Assembly (NCBI GenBank): GCA_034505795.1
Contig: JAPDQM010000008.1
Location: 6,860-70,859, forward strand
Direction of reading: 5' to 3'
Origin: Thermofontimicrobium_A sp034505795
GTDB lineage: Bacteria; Zhuqueibacterota; Zhuqueibacteria; Thermofontimicrobiales; Thermofontimicrobiaceae
Length of the DNA: 64,000 nt
Shown here: piece by piece, positions 51,206-60,364 of the stretch
How positions within the stretch are numbered: position 1 is the first letter of the stretch
Layout: each line of letters opens with the position of its first letter
Made by a program: the position numbers and the translations under genes
The notes under the pieces: model-generated
Told to the model about the DNA's origin: nothing
Databases searched by the model: none
The model's input: the letters and a program-made list of their open reading frames with translations, nothing else

Positions 51206-53038
51206 TCATTCGACAGTAACGCTTTTCGCTAAATTCCGAGGTTGATCCACGTCGCAACCTCGCTCGACAGCAATATAATAGGCCAATAATTGTAGCGGGA
51301 TGATGGTCAAAATGGGCGTTAAAAAATTCATCGTAGCTGGAATGTAGATCACATGATCCACTTTTGTTTGAATATATTCGTCACCTTCCGTGGCCACAGC
51401 AATCACCCTGCCTTTGCGGGCACGCACCTCTTCGATATTGCTGATGATTTTTTCGTAGGTCGCATCTTGAGTCGCTACGAATACTACCGGCATATTTTCA
51501 TCGATCAACGCGATCGGGCCATGCTTCATTTCTGCGGCAGGGTAACCTTCGGCATGAATATAAGAAATCTCTTTCAATTTCAGGGCACCCTCCAGCGCCA
51601 CAGGAAAATTATAGCCTCGTCCCAGATACAGAAAATTCTGCCGCTTGGAATATTCTCCGGCAATTTGCTGGATGTACTGATGATCATCCAGGATCTGTTG
51701 CACCTTCTCCGGGATGCGCTGCAGTTCCTGAACAATTTCTCGCCCGCGAGTGGCCGACATCGAGGTCATCCGACCCAACAACACGGTCATCAAAGCCAAT
51801 ACCGTTACCTGAGAGGTGAACGCTTTGGTCGAAGCCACGCCAATTTCAGGACCTGCATGCAGGTAAATCCCGGCATCAGTCTCCCGAGCAATCGAGGAGC
51901 CGACCACATTGCAAATTCCGAACACTTTGGCATGTTTTCGCTTGGCTTCCCGCACCGCGGCTAAGGTATCGGCCGTTTCGCCAGATTGGCTGATGACGAA
52001 CACCACGGTATTGCGATCGATAATCGGATCCCGATAACGAAATTCCGAAGCATATTCCACCTCTACCGGGATGCGAACGAATTCCTCGATCATGTATTCA
52101 CCAATCAATGCCGCATGCCATGAGGTACCACAAGCCGTAAACAGCACCCGTTGCGCGTACAATAACGATTCGAGTTCATGTTGAATTCCCCCCAATCGTG
52201 CCGTCCCCTCCTCCAATAACAATCGGCCGCGCATCGAATCCACAATCGTCTGCGGCTGTTCCATAATCTCCTTCAGCATAAAATGCGGATAACCACCTTT
52301 TTCAATTTTGGCGAGATCATGCGGAATCGTCTGAAATTCTTTCTTCACCGGCTGGTCATCAATATTTTTGATTACCATATTATCCCGATGAATTACGGCC
52401 ATTTCATTATCATCCAGGTACGTCACGTTACAGGCGTGGCCGGCAATCGCAGCAAGATCAGAAGCAACAAAAAACTCTTTGTCCCCTAACCCAACAACGA
52501 TGGGGCTTCCCCGCCGCGCCGCAATTAGCAGATCCGGTTCATCACTACTGATCACGGCAATCCCATACGTTCCGACGACTCGAAGCAATGCGGTGCGTAC
52601 CGCTTTTTCCAGCGACCCGTTGGTCTTATGGTACTCTTCGATCAGATGCACCAACGCCTCGGTATCCGTCTCGGTCTTAAAACGATGCCCTTTCGCCACC
52701 AGCTCTTTTTTTAATGTCGCGTAATTTTCGATAATGCCATTGTGAATCAAGGCAATCTTGCCGCTGCAATCGTCATGGGGATGGGCATTGTCAGCCGTTG
52801 GCGCGCCGTGGGTCGCCCAGCGCGTATGGCCGATCCCAATCGTGCCCGGGATTTCCCGATGGGCCAGCTCCCGCTCCAATGCACTGATTTTACCACAGCG
52901 TTTATGGATTAGCAGCCTACCAAATTCCATCGTGGAGATCCCGGCTGAATCGTAGCCACGATATTCCAGCCGTTTTAGCCCTTCTAATAAAATGGGTACC
53001 GCAGGCTTGAAGCCAACATAACCGACAATTCCACACAT
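51206..53038 (-). CDS. glmS: Glutamine-fructose-6-phosphate aminotransferase
   Basis: 610 residues, full length. N-terminal Ntn amidotransferase with the catalytic Cys2 exposed after Met removal (MCGIVGYVG), conserved HTRWATHG and the glutamine-site region; C-terminal pair of SIS domains (LFTACGTSWHAAL, VFVISQSGETADTLAAV, LKLKEISYIHAEGYPAAEMKHGP) and the signature tail NLAKSVTVE. It makes glucosamine-6-phosphate, the entry point to UDP-GlcNAc for peptidoglycan and amino-sugar polymers. No glmS ribozyme is visible upstream. It appears to head the transcript that continues into the polysaccharide genes. Confidence 0.98.
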   Translation of the reverse strand: MCGIVGYVGFKPAVPILLEGLKRLEYRGYDSAGISTMEFGRLLIHKRCGKISALERELAHREIPGTIGIGHTRWATHGAPTADNAHPHDDCSGKIALIHNGIIENYATLKKELVAKGHRFKTETDTEALVHLIEEYHKTNGSLEKAVRTALLRVVGTYGIAVISSDEPDLLIAARRGSPIVVGLGDKEFFVASDLAAIAGHACNVTYLDDNEMAVIHRDNMVIKNIDDQPVKKEFQTIPHDLAKIEKGGYPHFMLKEIMEQPQTIVDSMRGRLLLEEGTARLGGIQHELESLLYAQRVLFTACGTSWHAALIGEYMIEEFVRIPVEVEYASEFRYRDPIIDRNTVVFVISQSGETADTLAAVREAKRKHAKVFGICNVVGSSIARETDAGIYLHAGPEIGVASTKAFTSQVTVLALMTVLLGRMTSMSATRGREIVQELQRIPEKVQQILDDHQYIQQIAGEYSKRQNFLYLGRGYNFPVALEGALKLKEISYIHAEGYPAAEMKHGPIALIDENMPVVFVATQDATYEKIISNIEEVRARKGRVIAVATEGDEYIQTKVDHVIYIPATMNFLTPILTIIPLQLLAYYIAVERGCDVDQPRNLAKSVTVE

Positions 53039-53197
53039 AATTCTTCTTTCGTTTTGATCAGTTTATCACCATACGCCGTTGAACCGAACCGCAACCGCTG
53101 CCGATGGCCAAAAATATAGCCGATTTAAATTTTGAACAACCCGCTTCCCTGCTATTGCTGACAATTTCCCGGGCAATTCCTTATTCTGCTCGGCACC

Positions 53198-54745
53198 TCA
53201 CTCCCACTCAATGGTGCTGGGCGGCTTGGAGCTCACATCATAGACCACCCGATTGACGCCCTTCACTTCATTGATGATCCGATTAGCCACCAATCCCAGC
53301 AAGTCGTGCGGCAACCTGGCAAAATCAGCCGTCATGGCATCCTCGCTGGTAACAGCTCGCAGCGCAATGACTGACTCGTACGTTCTTTCATCCCCCATCA
53401 CCCCAACTGTCTGTACCGGCAACAGCACTGCAAATGCCTGCCAGACTCGCTGGTACCACTCACTCCGATGTAATTCTTCGATAAAAATCTGATCTGCGTG
53501 TCGGACGATGGCCAACCGTTCAGGCGTAATCGCGCCCAGAATGCGCACCGCTAATCCCGGCCCGGGAAACGGATGTCGCTGCAGAATATGAGCCGGTAAG
53601 CCGAGCTCACGCCCCACCTGGCGCACCTCATCTTTGAACAATTCGCGCAGTGGCTCGATGAGCTTGAGCTGCATTTTATCTGGCAAGCCCCCGACATTAT
53701 GATGACTTTTGATCACTGCCGAGGGCCCCTTGGTGGAGACGCTTTCAATGACATCAGGATAGAGAGTGCCCTGCACCAGGAAGCGCACGTCGCCAATAGT
53801 GCTGGCCACTTGCTCAAAGGTACGAATAAACTCAGCGCCAATGATCTTGCGCTTTTGCTCAGGGTCTACTATCCCATCGAGCTGAGCCAGAAAGTGTTGG
53901 CTGGCATCGATATAGCGAAAATTCAATTTGAACTGTTCCTGAAACACCTGCTGCACCTCCTCCGCCTCATTCTGGCGCAGCACGCCATTGTTCACGAAAA
54001 CACAGGTCAGGCGATCACCGACCGCTCGATGCACTAACAGCGCCGCCACTGACGAATCTACCCCCCCGGAAAGCGCACAGATCACTTTTTCTGAACCAAC
54101 CTGCTGTTTGATTTTCTCCACGGCATGACTGACGAACGATTGGGGCGTCCACAAGCCCTGACAACCGGCAATTTGATATAAAAAATTTCGCAATATCAAA
54201 TTGCCATGCTCGGTATGCGCTACTTCAGGATGAAACTGGAGGCCATAGATTTTTTTAGTCTGATGGCGAATGACGCCGAAGGGTGAATTGGCTGTTCGAC
54301 CGATGCTCACGAAGCCGGCGGGCATGTTCGCTACCCGATCGCCATGGCTCATCCACACTCGCGACCTGTCAGGGACATTGTCCAGCAATGGATCGGAGGC
54401 TAATTTATCGAGTTCGGCCAGGCCATATTCCCGCTGTTCTGCCGGCAAAACCTTGCCCCCTAACAGATGACAGATGAGCTGCAAACCATAACAGATTCCC
54501 AAAATCGGCACCCCCCAATCGAAAATCTCGGGTTCGATCAACGGCGCACGATAATGATACACCGAAGCCGGCCCACCCGAAAGGATAATGCCCTTTGGCG
54601 CCAGTTTTTTTATTTCTGCCAGCGGATAGTTATAGGGTTTGATTTCGGAATAAACGCCCTGCTCACGCACCCGGCGCGCAATGAGTTGGGTATATTGCGA
54701 ACCGAAATCGAGGATCAGAATGAGTTCTTTATGATTGTTTTCCAT
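53198..54745 (-). CDS. guaA: GMP synthase (glutamine-hydrolysing)
   Basis: 515 residues. N-terminal class I glutamine amidotransferase with triad Cys85 (LGICYGLQ), His172 and Glu174 (LQFHPEVAHTEHG); ATP-pyrophosphatase domain with PP-loop LSGGVDSS at 226-232; C-terminal dimerisation domain ending in the family tail SSKPPSTIEWE. It converts XMP to GMP in the cytoplasm. It stands alone between surE and glmS with gaps of about 160-210 bp on either side. Confidence 0.98.
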   Translation of the reverse strand: MENNHKELILILDFGSQYTQLIARRVREQGVYSEIKPYNYPLAEIKKLAPKGIILSGGPASVYHYRAPLIEPEIFDWGVPILGICYGLQLICHLLGGKVLPAEQREYGLAELDKLASDPLLDNVPDRSRVWMSHGDRVANMPAGFVSIGRTANSPFGVIRHQTKKIYGLQFHPEVAHTEHGNLILRNFLYQIAGCQGLWTPQSFVSHAVEKIKQQVGSEKVICALSGGVDSSVAALLVHRAVGDRLTCVFVNNGVLRQNEAEEVQQVFQEQFKLNFRYIDASQHFLAQLDGIVDPEQKRKIIGAEFIRTFEQVASTIGDVRFLVQGTLYPDVIESVSTKGPSAVIKSHHNVGGLPDKMQLKLIEPLRELFKDEVRQVGRELGLPAHILQRHPFPGPGLAVRILGAITPERLAIVRHADQIFIEELHRSEWYQRVWQAFAVLLPVQTVGVMGDERTYESVIALRAVTSEDAMTADFARLPHDLLGLVANRIINEVKGVNRVVYDVSSKPPSTIEWE

Positions 54746-54956
54746 TTACAAAAAATTCTGTCTGGTGAATAAACTACCTGACATTGGAGATCGTTAAGCG
54801 GATGCGACCCGGCTTCGCCCGGCCTGAGATCGGCAGGGCCAAGAGTTGATGAAATTGCAATGTTGATCATTTTTTTAATCTATCGCCTATGGCATAACAC
54901 ATGATCACAAATGCCATTTAGCGATTAGCCTGCCGCAGCAGCGACTTCATGGGATG

Positions 54957-55733
54957 TCATTTCCAATCGATCTTCCAGTTCCTTAATTCTGGCAAAAACC
55001 GATAGTCTGTCAGATCAAAATGTACTGGTGTAATCGAGATCTGTCGGTTCAAGATAGCACGATCATCCACATCCGGTTCGGTCTCCAACTTTACCTTTTG
55101 GCCAGTCAGCCAATAATAGACACGATGATGCGGGTCCACCCGCTTGTCAAATTCTTCATGGTACATGGCATTGCCCTGCCGGGTAATCATGACGCCCGTG
55201 ATTTCCTCTTCACGATCCACCGCCGGGACGTTGACGTTCAACAGCGTACCTCGGGGCAAGCCGTTTTTCAAAATCACCTGTGACAACTTGCCAGCAAAGC
55301 GAGCCGCAATGTCAAAATTGGGATTGGTGAAGGTAGTTAGCGAAATGGCAAACGAAGGAATATTTAAAAACATGCCTTCGGTGGCTGCCGACACCGTGCC
55401 GGAATAGATGATATTAATCCCCGTATTCGAGCCCAGATTGATGCCAGAGATCAGTAAATCCGGCTGGATGTCCAATGCCCAGAAGGCGATCTTCACACAA
55501 TCTGCGGGCGTCCCATTCACGGCATACCCAAAAAAAGTATCGTTTTTATAGAAATTCTCAACTCGCAGCGGATCGGATAGGGTGATGGCATGGCCCACGG
55601 CACTCTGCTCGCTGTCTGGCGCCACCACATATACTTGACCGTGCTGCTTCATCTCTTTGTACAATGCATACAGGCCGGGAGCATTGATCCCATCATCATT
55701 GGTCAGCAGAATCTTCAGCGGTTTCGTTTTCAT
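54957..55733 (-). CDS. surE: 5'/3'-nucleotidase SurE
   Basis: 258 residues from ATG 55733 (GAGG upstream); a start at 55745 is also in frame. SurE signature at the N-terminus: ILLTNDDGINAPG with the metal-binding Asp pair, then VVAPDSEQSAVGHAIT, YAVNGTPADCVKIA, LLISGINLGSNTG and YSGTVSAATEG. It hydrolyses nucleoside monophosphates and acts in stress survival. The start lies inside the end of accD (about 38 bp overlap), so the two are coupled. Confidence 0.95.
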   Translation of the reverse strand: MKTKPLKILLTNDDGINAPGLYALYKEMKQHGQVYVVAPDSEQSAVGHAITLSDPLRVENFYKNDTFFGYAVNGTPADCVKIAFWALDIQPDLLISGINLGSNTGINIIYSGTVSAATEGMFLNIPSFAISLTTFTNPNFDIAARFAGKLSQVILKNGLPRGTLLNVNVPAVDREEEITGVMITRQGNAMYHEEFDKRVDPHHRVYYWLTGQKVKLETEPDVDDRAILNRQISITPVHFDLTDYRFLPELRNWKIDWK

Positions 55734-56586
55734 GCACGTCCTCATTTCCGCTGCCGAAAAATTCCAGCAAGCGGGTTATTTTTTCTTTCATTTCATGCCG
55801 AGTAAAAATGGCGTCGATAAAACCATGTTCCAATAAAAATTCCGAAGTCTGAAAGCCTTCAGGCAAATCCTGCCCAATCGTCTGCTTAATCACTCGAGGA
55901 CCAGCAAAGCCAATCAGCGCGCCCGGCTCGGCAATAATCACATCTCCCAACATAGCATAACTAGCAGTGACGCCGCCGGTGGTAGGATTGGTCACGATCG
56001 AAATAAATGGCAGCCCATGATCCGAAAGCATGGCCAGATAGGCCGAGGTTTTGGCCATCTGCATCAACGACAGCGCGCCCTCCATCATTCTGGCGCCGCC
56101 CGAAGCGGAAACGATAATCAACGGCATTTTTTTCTCAATGGCCACCCTGGTCGCCCGAGCAATTTTCTCACCCACTACCGAGCCCATGCTCCCGCCAATG
56201 AACGAAAAATCCATCACACAAAAAACCACCGGATGGCCATTCATTTTGCCGAATCCTGTGATGACCGCCTCATTCAAGCCGCTGGTCTTCATGGTGCTTT
56301 TGAGTTGATCGGCATATTTACGTTGGGCTTTGAATTTCAGCACATCCACCGATTGGATGTGGGCATTGAATTCCTCGAATTCCCCATTATCCAGAAGCAA
56401 GGAGATGTACATTTTGCTTTTCATCCGAAAATGAAAGCCACACTTCATGCAAATGTGCAGATTCCGCTCCAGTTCCTTGCGATAGATAATTTCGTTGCAT
56501 TTCTCACATTTCAACCACAGCCCGTCCGGCAATTCCTTCTTTTCTTGAGGAATGATGCCCGGGGTGGTCCGTTTGAACCATGCCAT
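55696..56586 (-). CDS. accD: Acetyl-CoA carboxylase carboxyltransferase beta subunit
   Basis: 296 residues. The N-terminal C4 zinc ribbon (CEKCNEIIYRKELERNLHICMKC) and the crotonase-like carboxyltransferase core (VITGFGKMNGHPVVFCVMDF.., GSMGSVVGEKIARA, SASGGARMMEGALSLMQMAKT, PTTGGVTASYAMLGDVIIAEPG, IGFAGPRVI) are complete. With AccA it carboxylates acetyl-CoA to malonyl-CoA for fatty acid synthesis; accA is not in the window. Good AGGGGAG ribosome binding site. An acidic tail (DVHENETAEDSADQ) is poorly conserved and is encoded where surE begins. Confidence 0.96.
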   Translation of the reverse strand: MAWFKRTTPGIIPQEKKELPDGLWLKCEKCNEIIYRKELERNLHICMKCGFHFRMKSKMYISLLLDNGEFEEFNAHIQSVDVLKFKAQRKYADQLKSTMKTSGLNEAVITGFGKMNGHPVVFCVMDFSFIGGSMGSVVGEKIARATRVAIEKKMPLIIVSASGGARMMEGALSLMQMAKTSAYLAMLSDHGLPFISIVTNPTTGGVTASYAMLGDVIIAEPGALIGFAGPRVIKQTIGQDLPEGFQTSEFLLEHGFIDAIFTRHEMKEKITRLLEFFGSGNEDVHENETAEDSADQ

Positions 56587-56587
56587 A

Positions 56588-57148
56588 TTAACGCTCCCCT
56601 GTAAAGTATCGGCTCATGAGGAGGGCATCCTCATTTTCAACATCATAATATTTTTTTCGCACCCCCACCACCTGAAAACCATATTTTTGGTACAGCGGAA
56701 TCGCCTCCTTATTGCCTGCCCTAACTTCGAGATGAGCGACTTCGCATTGCATGTCACCACCCAGTCTCAGCAACATCTGCAACAGACGTTCCCCAATGCC
56801 CCGGCGTCGAAACGCCTCTGCCACAGCAAGATTGTTGATATGTATTTCATTCGCCACCACATTCGCTACTGCGTAAGCTACCACCTGTTGCTTGACAATG
56901 CCTACGACCGATAGATTGAAATTATGATTCGAAAGCTCGTACAAAAAGCTGTCGTAAGTCCATGGCGATGGGAAAATAGCCTGCTCCAGTCGATACACCG
57001 CTGGAACATCATTAGCCTGCATCCAACGAATCAATACGTTCGATTGATCTTTCAATCGAAAGCTGATCCCCACACTAAGTTCACTCGCCAATCCAGAACC
57101 GCAACGACCAGCCCGGTCTCCGACCCCAATTGACTCACCATCATGCAT
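56588..57148 (-). CDS. rimI: Ribosomal-protein-S18-alanine N-acetyltransferase, RimI type
   Basis: GNAT-fold acetyltransferase. From ATG 57148 it has 186 residues; the canonical domain begins only at VLIRWMQANDVPAVYRLEQ, so the first 35-40 residues may be untranslated and a non-ATG start nearer 57040 is possible. Family blocks are FPSPWTYDSFLYEL, AVANVVANEIHINNLAVAEAFRRRGIGERLL (the acetyl-CoA loop R-R-x-G-I-G) and AIPLYQKYGFQVVGVRKKYY. It follows tsaB by 4 bp and precedes accD; tsaE-tsaB-rimI is a widespread bacterial order. Confidence 0.85.
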   Translation of the reverse strand: MHDGESIGVGDRAGRCGSGLASELSVGISFRLKDQSNVLIRWMQANDVPAVYRLEQAIFPSPWTYDSFLYELSNHNFNLSVVGIVKQQVVAYAVANVVANEIHINNLAVAEAFRRRGIGERLLQMLLRLGGDMQCEVAHLEVRAGNKEAIPLYQKYGFQVVGVRKKYYDVENEDALLMSRYFTGER

Positions 57149-57152
57149 CACA

Positions 57153-57836
57153 TCAAATTCCGACTTTTCTTTTTGCTTTGAAATCCTTGAGATAAAGAGG
57201 CTCCAAATGGTCAATATCTTCAACTTCATGCCGCAAGAATTTGGTCGTTCCCAGACACGCCACAGCATAGCCGCTGGGCAGAGCCAGCGCTGCAGGTGCT
57301 ACTTCCACTCGTTCCCGCAGGGGGATTGTCAAAAAATCATCCAGATTTTTCATGCCTGCATTGAGAATCAGTGTCCGTTGTCCAATGAACTGCTCCAGCT
57401 CAGCCAGCGTGATCAACTGAAAATCTGTTTTGCGAACCAATTCGCCTGCCTGAAATTGATACCGGGCAGTGTAGGCCTCATCAGCCTGCGCTTTAATCAG
57501 CGGGCAAATTTGATCACGCCAGAAGTAGGCCTGCCAGGCCAGCGCATCCAGCGTTGGCACGGCCACCACTGGAATTTGCAGCGCCAGTGCCAGGCCTTTC
57601 ACCACTGCCAATCCGATCCGCAACCCAGTAAACGAACCGGGCCCAATTGAAATCGCCAGACCATTCACATCCTGCAACTTGAGGCTCACCGCATCCAGAA
57701 GATGATCCAATGCGGAGATCAGCTTTTCGCCATGCGCGCGTTTCAGATTGATTCGCAATTCCGCAATCAGATTGCGATCATCAGTCAGTGCCAGGCCGCA
57801 AACATCCGTGGCTGTTTCGATACCTAAAATCTTCAC
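57153..57836 (-). CDS. tsaB: tRNA threonylcarbamoyladenosine synthesis protein TsaB
   Basis: 227 residues from GTG 57836. ASKHA-type N-terminal domain: ILGIETATDVCGLALT, then GLAISIGPGSFTGLRIGLAVVKGLA and VVAVPTLDALAW, the signature blocks of TsaB/YeaZ. It is the scaffold that joins TsaD and TsaE to make t6A37 of ANN-decoding tRNAs. The active-site region is degenerate as usual for TsaB. The partner tsaD is not in the window. Confidence 0.94.
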   Translation of the reverse strand: MKILGIETATDVCGLALTDDRNLIAELRINLKRAHGEKLISALDHLLDAVSLKLQDVNGLAISIGPGSFTGLRIGLAVVKGLALALQIPVVAVPTLDALAWQAYFWRDQICPLIKAQADEAYTARYQFQAGELVRKTDFQLITLAELEQFIGQRTLILNAGMKNLDDFLTIPLRERVEVAPAALALPSGYAVACLGTTKFLRHEVEDIDHLEPLYLKDFKAKRKVGI

Positions 57837-57854
57837 TATGCCGCCATCTTCAGG

Positions 57855-58337
57855 TTACTTTTTTCCGCTACTGGTTCGCTTCAGGACCGCTGACCAATCC
57901 CGCTGCTGCAAGAGCGAGCCAATCGGCTCAATGGCAATTTCCCGCCACTGCTCCTGTCCTGGTTGAAACATGCTCTGGAGATGAATTTCTAGCCGTTCTT
58001 TCGGTAGCAGCGATGGCATTCGCTCGGCCCATTCGATCAGGCAAATGCCGGCGCCGTATAAATATTCCTCATAACCAAGGTCAAAAATTTCCTGCTCCGA
58101 TTCGATGCGGTAGAGATCGAAATGATAAATCGGAAATCGACCATGATATTCATTAATAATGACAAACGTGGGGCTGGATACGATTTCCCGGCACTGGAGC
58201 CCAGTACAGATTCCCTGGATCAGTCGTGTCTTGCCGCTGCCCAACTCGCCGAAAAAACCGACCACATCGCCAGGCAGTAATAGTTGAGCGAGATTTGCGC
58301 CCAGCTCTGATGTTTGCTCCGCACTATATGAGATCAT
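57855..58337 (-). CDS. tsaE: tRNA threonylcarbamoyladenosine synthesis ATPase TsaE
   Basis: 160 residues from ATG 58337 (an in-frame TTG lies at 58349). P-loop FFGELGSGKTRLIQGI, the conserved VSSPTFVIINEYHGRFPIYHFDLYRI block with its catalytic Thr-Phe pair, and LIEWAERM near the C-terminus. It drives t6A synthesis by ATP hydrolysis. It is followed by tsaB after 18 bp and lies 112 bp downstream of porX on the same strand. Confidence 0.94.
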   Translation of the reverse strand: MISYSAEQTSELGANLAQLLLPGDVVGFFGELGSGKTRLIQGICTGLQCREIVSSPTFVIINEYHGRFPIYHFDLYRIESEQEIFDLGYEEYLYGAGICLIEWAERMPSLLPKERLEIHLQSMFQPGQEQWREIAIEPIGSLLQQRDWSAVLKRTSSGKK

Positions 58338-58449
58338 CTGGTAGATCAAGCAATCCCCACACGCTCATTCGAATTCACCTTTTCGCCGGGTCTGATTTTC
58401 GATACCATTCATCATTCCATCAAGACAACCATTTTGATGGCAAAAGCGC

Positions 58450-60006
58450 CTATTTGGGTTCCAACCGTACAATGGGCAAAATCATTTCCTCCATTGAGAC
58501 TCCCCCATGTTGGAAGCTATCTTTATAGTAACTCAAATAATGATGGTAATCGGTCGGATACACAAAATAGTAATCTTCCTTTGCGATCAGATAGTTGGTA
58601 TTAATGCCCCGTTTCGGCAATTTGAAATCCAGCGGATTTTTGATTTCAATCGCATACTTGGGATCGCATTTCAAATTTTTACCGAATTTATAACGGAGGT
58701 TAGACGATGTCTCCCGATCGCCAATGACTTTGGCCCCACGAAGGCTGCGAATGCTGCCATGATCAGAGGTAATAATCACCGTATTCCCCAGCGTGGCCAT
58801 TTTTTTTAAACTCTTCAGAAATAGCGAATGCTCGAACCAGGAACGGGTCAGGGAGCGAAAGGCAGCTTCATCCGGCGCGATCTCCTTTAGAACTTCAGAA
58901 TCGCTTCGGCTATGAGCTAAAAAATCGATAAAATTCAAAACAACGGCCAGCAACGGGAGATTGGCATAGGCAACCACATTCTTTAGCAAGCTGCGAGTCT
59001 CATTGAGATCCAGGATCTTTAAATACTTCAGCGGCGGCTTCAAGACAAACTGTCGCCGGGCAATTTGTTCCTCCAGCAACTGATGTTCGTACCGGTTCTG
59101 ACTGGTCTCATCTTCCTCCGCTTTGGTCCACAACTCGTAATAGCGCTGGCTGAATTCTGACGGAAATAGACCAGAAAAAATGGCATTGCGTGAGTACGGA
59201 GTAGCGGTTGGTAAAATCGAGAAATAATAATCCTTCGTGATCCGATAATAGGGATGTAGCAGCGGCTCCATGATCAACCATTGATCCAATCGCAAATTAT
59301 CAATCACAATGAATACCACTCGCTCATTCTGCTCCAGCAATGGCAGTACTTCGGCAGCAATCAAATCCGTGGACAGTCGCGGCCGATGTTCTTGCTCCAA
59401 CCAATTGCGATAATTTCGTTCGATAAATTTCCCAAACTCTACATTGCATTCTCGTTTCTGATCCAGCAGCGTCTGCCGAAAACCCATACCTGCATAGCGA
59501 TCCAGCTCTACTTCCCATTCGGTAAGCTGCACATAGATATCGATCCAATCCTGTGCGCTGAGGGGAGTCATGAGCCGGGCTGCAATGGCTCCCAACTGCT
59601 GAACGTAATCTCGCGAAGCACGATCGATTTCGATCTTTTTGCTATCCAGTATCTTTTTGCAGGAAGAGAGTATCTGGGAAGGATTGACGGGCTTGATCAG
59701 ATAGTCATCGATTTTGCTGCCAATCGCTTCCTCCATGATCATCTCTTCTTCATTTTTGGTAATCATAATCACCGGCAATCCCGGCTGAAGATCTTTAATC
59801 TTCGTTAGCGCCGTCAAGCCATCCATGCCGTTCAGCATTTCATCCAGCAAAATCAGGTCGAAATTTTGATTTTGAATCAACAAAATAGCATCTTCCGCAT
59901 TGGTAACCGGGGTAATGTGATAGCCGCGCGCCTCCAAAAAGATGATATGGGCACGCAGCAATTCTATCTCATCATCGACCCACAATATTTTTTTTTGATT
60001 ATTCAT
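58450..60006 (-). CDS. porX: PorX-type response regulator with PglZ phosphatase domain
   Basis: 518 residues. N-terminal receiver domain: acidic pair Asp11-Asp12, phosphoacceptor Asp55 in LILLDEMLNGMDG, conserved Lys in ITKNEEE. A helical linker (about 125-215) leads to a PglZ/alkaline-phosphatase-superfamily domain with metal ligands in VFIVIDNLRLDQW and VIITSDHGSIRS. This exact fusion is PorX, the T9SS regulator of Bacteroidota, which binds zinc, acts on oligonucleotides, and works with the kinase PorY and sigma factor SigP. Neither partner is beside it here. It has its own promoter. Confidence 0.9.
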   Translation of the reverse strand: MNNQKKILWVDDEIELLRAHIIFLEARGYHITPVTNAEDAILLIQNQNFDLILLDEMLNGMDGLTALTKIKDLQPGLPVIMITKNEEEMIMEEAIGSKIDDYLIKPVNPSQILSSCKKILDSKKIEIDRASRDYVQQLGAIAARLMTPLSAQDWIDIYVQLTEWEVELDRYAGMGFRQTLLDQKRECNVEFGKFIERNYRNWLEQEHRPRLSTDLIAAEVLPLLEQNERVVFIVIDNLRLDQWLIMEPLLHPYYRITKDYYFSILPTATPYSRNAIFSGLFPSEFSQRYYELWTKAEEDETSQNRYEHQLLEEQIARRQFVLKPPLKYLKILDLNETRSLLKNVVAYANLPLLAVVLNFIDFLAHSRSDSEVLKEIAPDEAAFRSLTRSWFEHSLFLKSLKKMATLGNTVIITSDHGSIRSLRGAKVIGDRETSSNLRYKFGKNLKCDPKYAIEIKNPLDFKLPKRGINTNYLIAKEDYYFVYPTDYHHYLSYYKDSFQHGGVSMEEMILPIVRLEPK

Positions 60007-60364
60007 GCCACCAACGTTTCATCGACCTGTTCTGCTGTGTCCATTTCAAATTGAAAATAACAAATTTTTCCCAGATTGTCAATATTTATTCTGATGCCGC
60101 AGCTCGATCGCAGCGACTGGGGCAGACAGCCAATCCATCCGAGTTGGGCCGCTAACTGCCCAGGAGTGCAATCAACCCTGCCAGAGTCGGCTTGGATTGA
60201 ATTTCAAATTGAAGAAGGAACAACTCTTGTCCCAACCGCTTATTGCAGTTAGATCCAGATGTTCCTGCTGCTTTGGTGCCCCGCAAGGCGGCGCATGAGT
60301 TGCTGTTTCTTGGCCGAGATAGCGTACCTGATGGCTCTGATTGGCAAGGTCGTTCGCCTATTGC
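60007..60364. other. Gene-free stretch upstream of porX
   Basis: 358 bp between porX and the thioesterase gene. Apart from the porX promoter near 60054-60082 I see no ORF with coding character, no RNA gene and no repeat. Confidence 0.45.
60054..60082 (-). promoter_or_regulatory. Promoter of porX
   Basis: Minus strand perfect TTGACA (60077-60082), 17-bp spacer, TATTTT (60054-60059); leader of about 40 nt to ATG 60006. Confidence 0.6.

Noticed and set aside
51206..53100. glmS ribozyme upstream of glmS
   Set aside because: The upstream sequence lacks the conserved core, and the ribozyme is mainly a Firmicutes feature.
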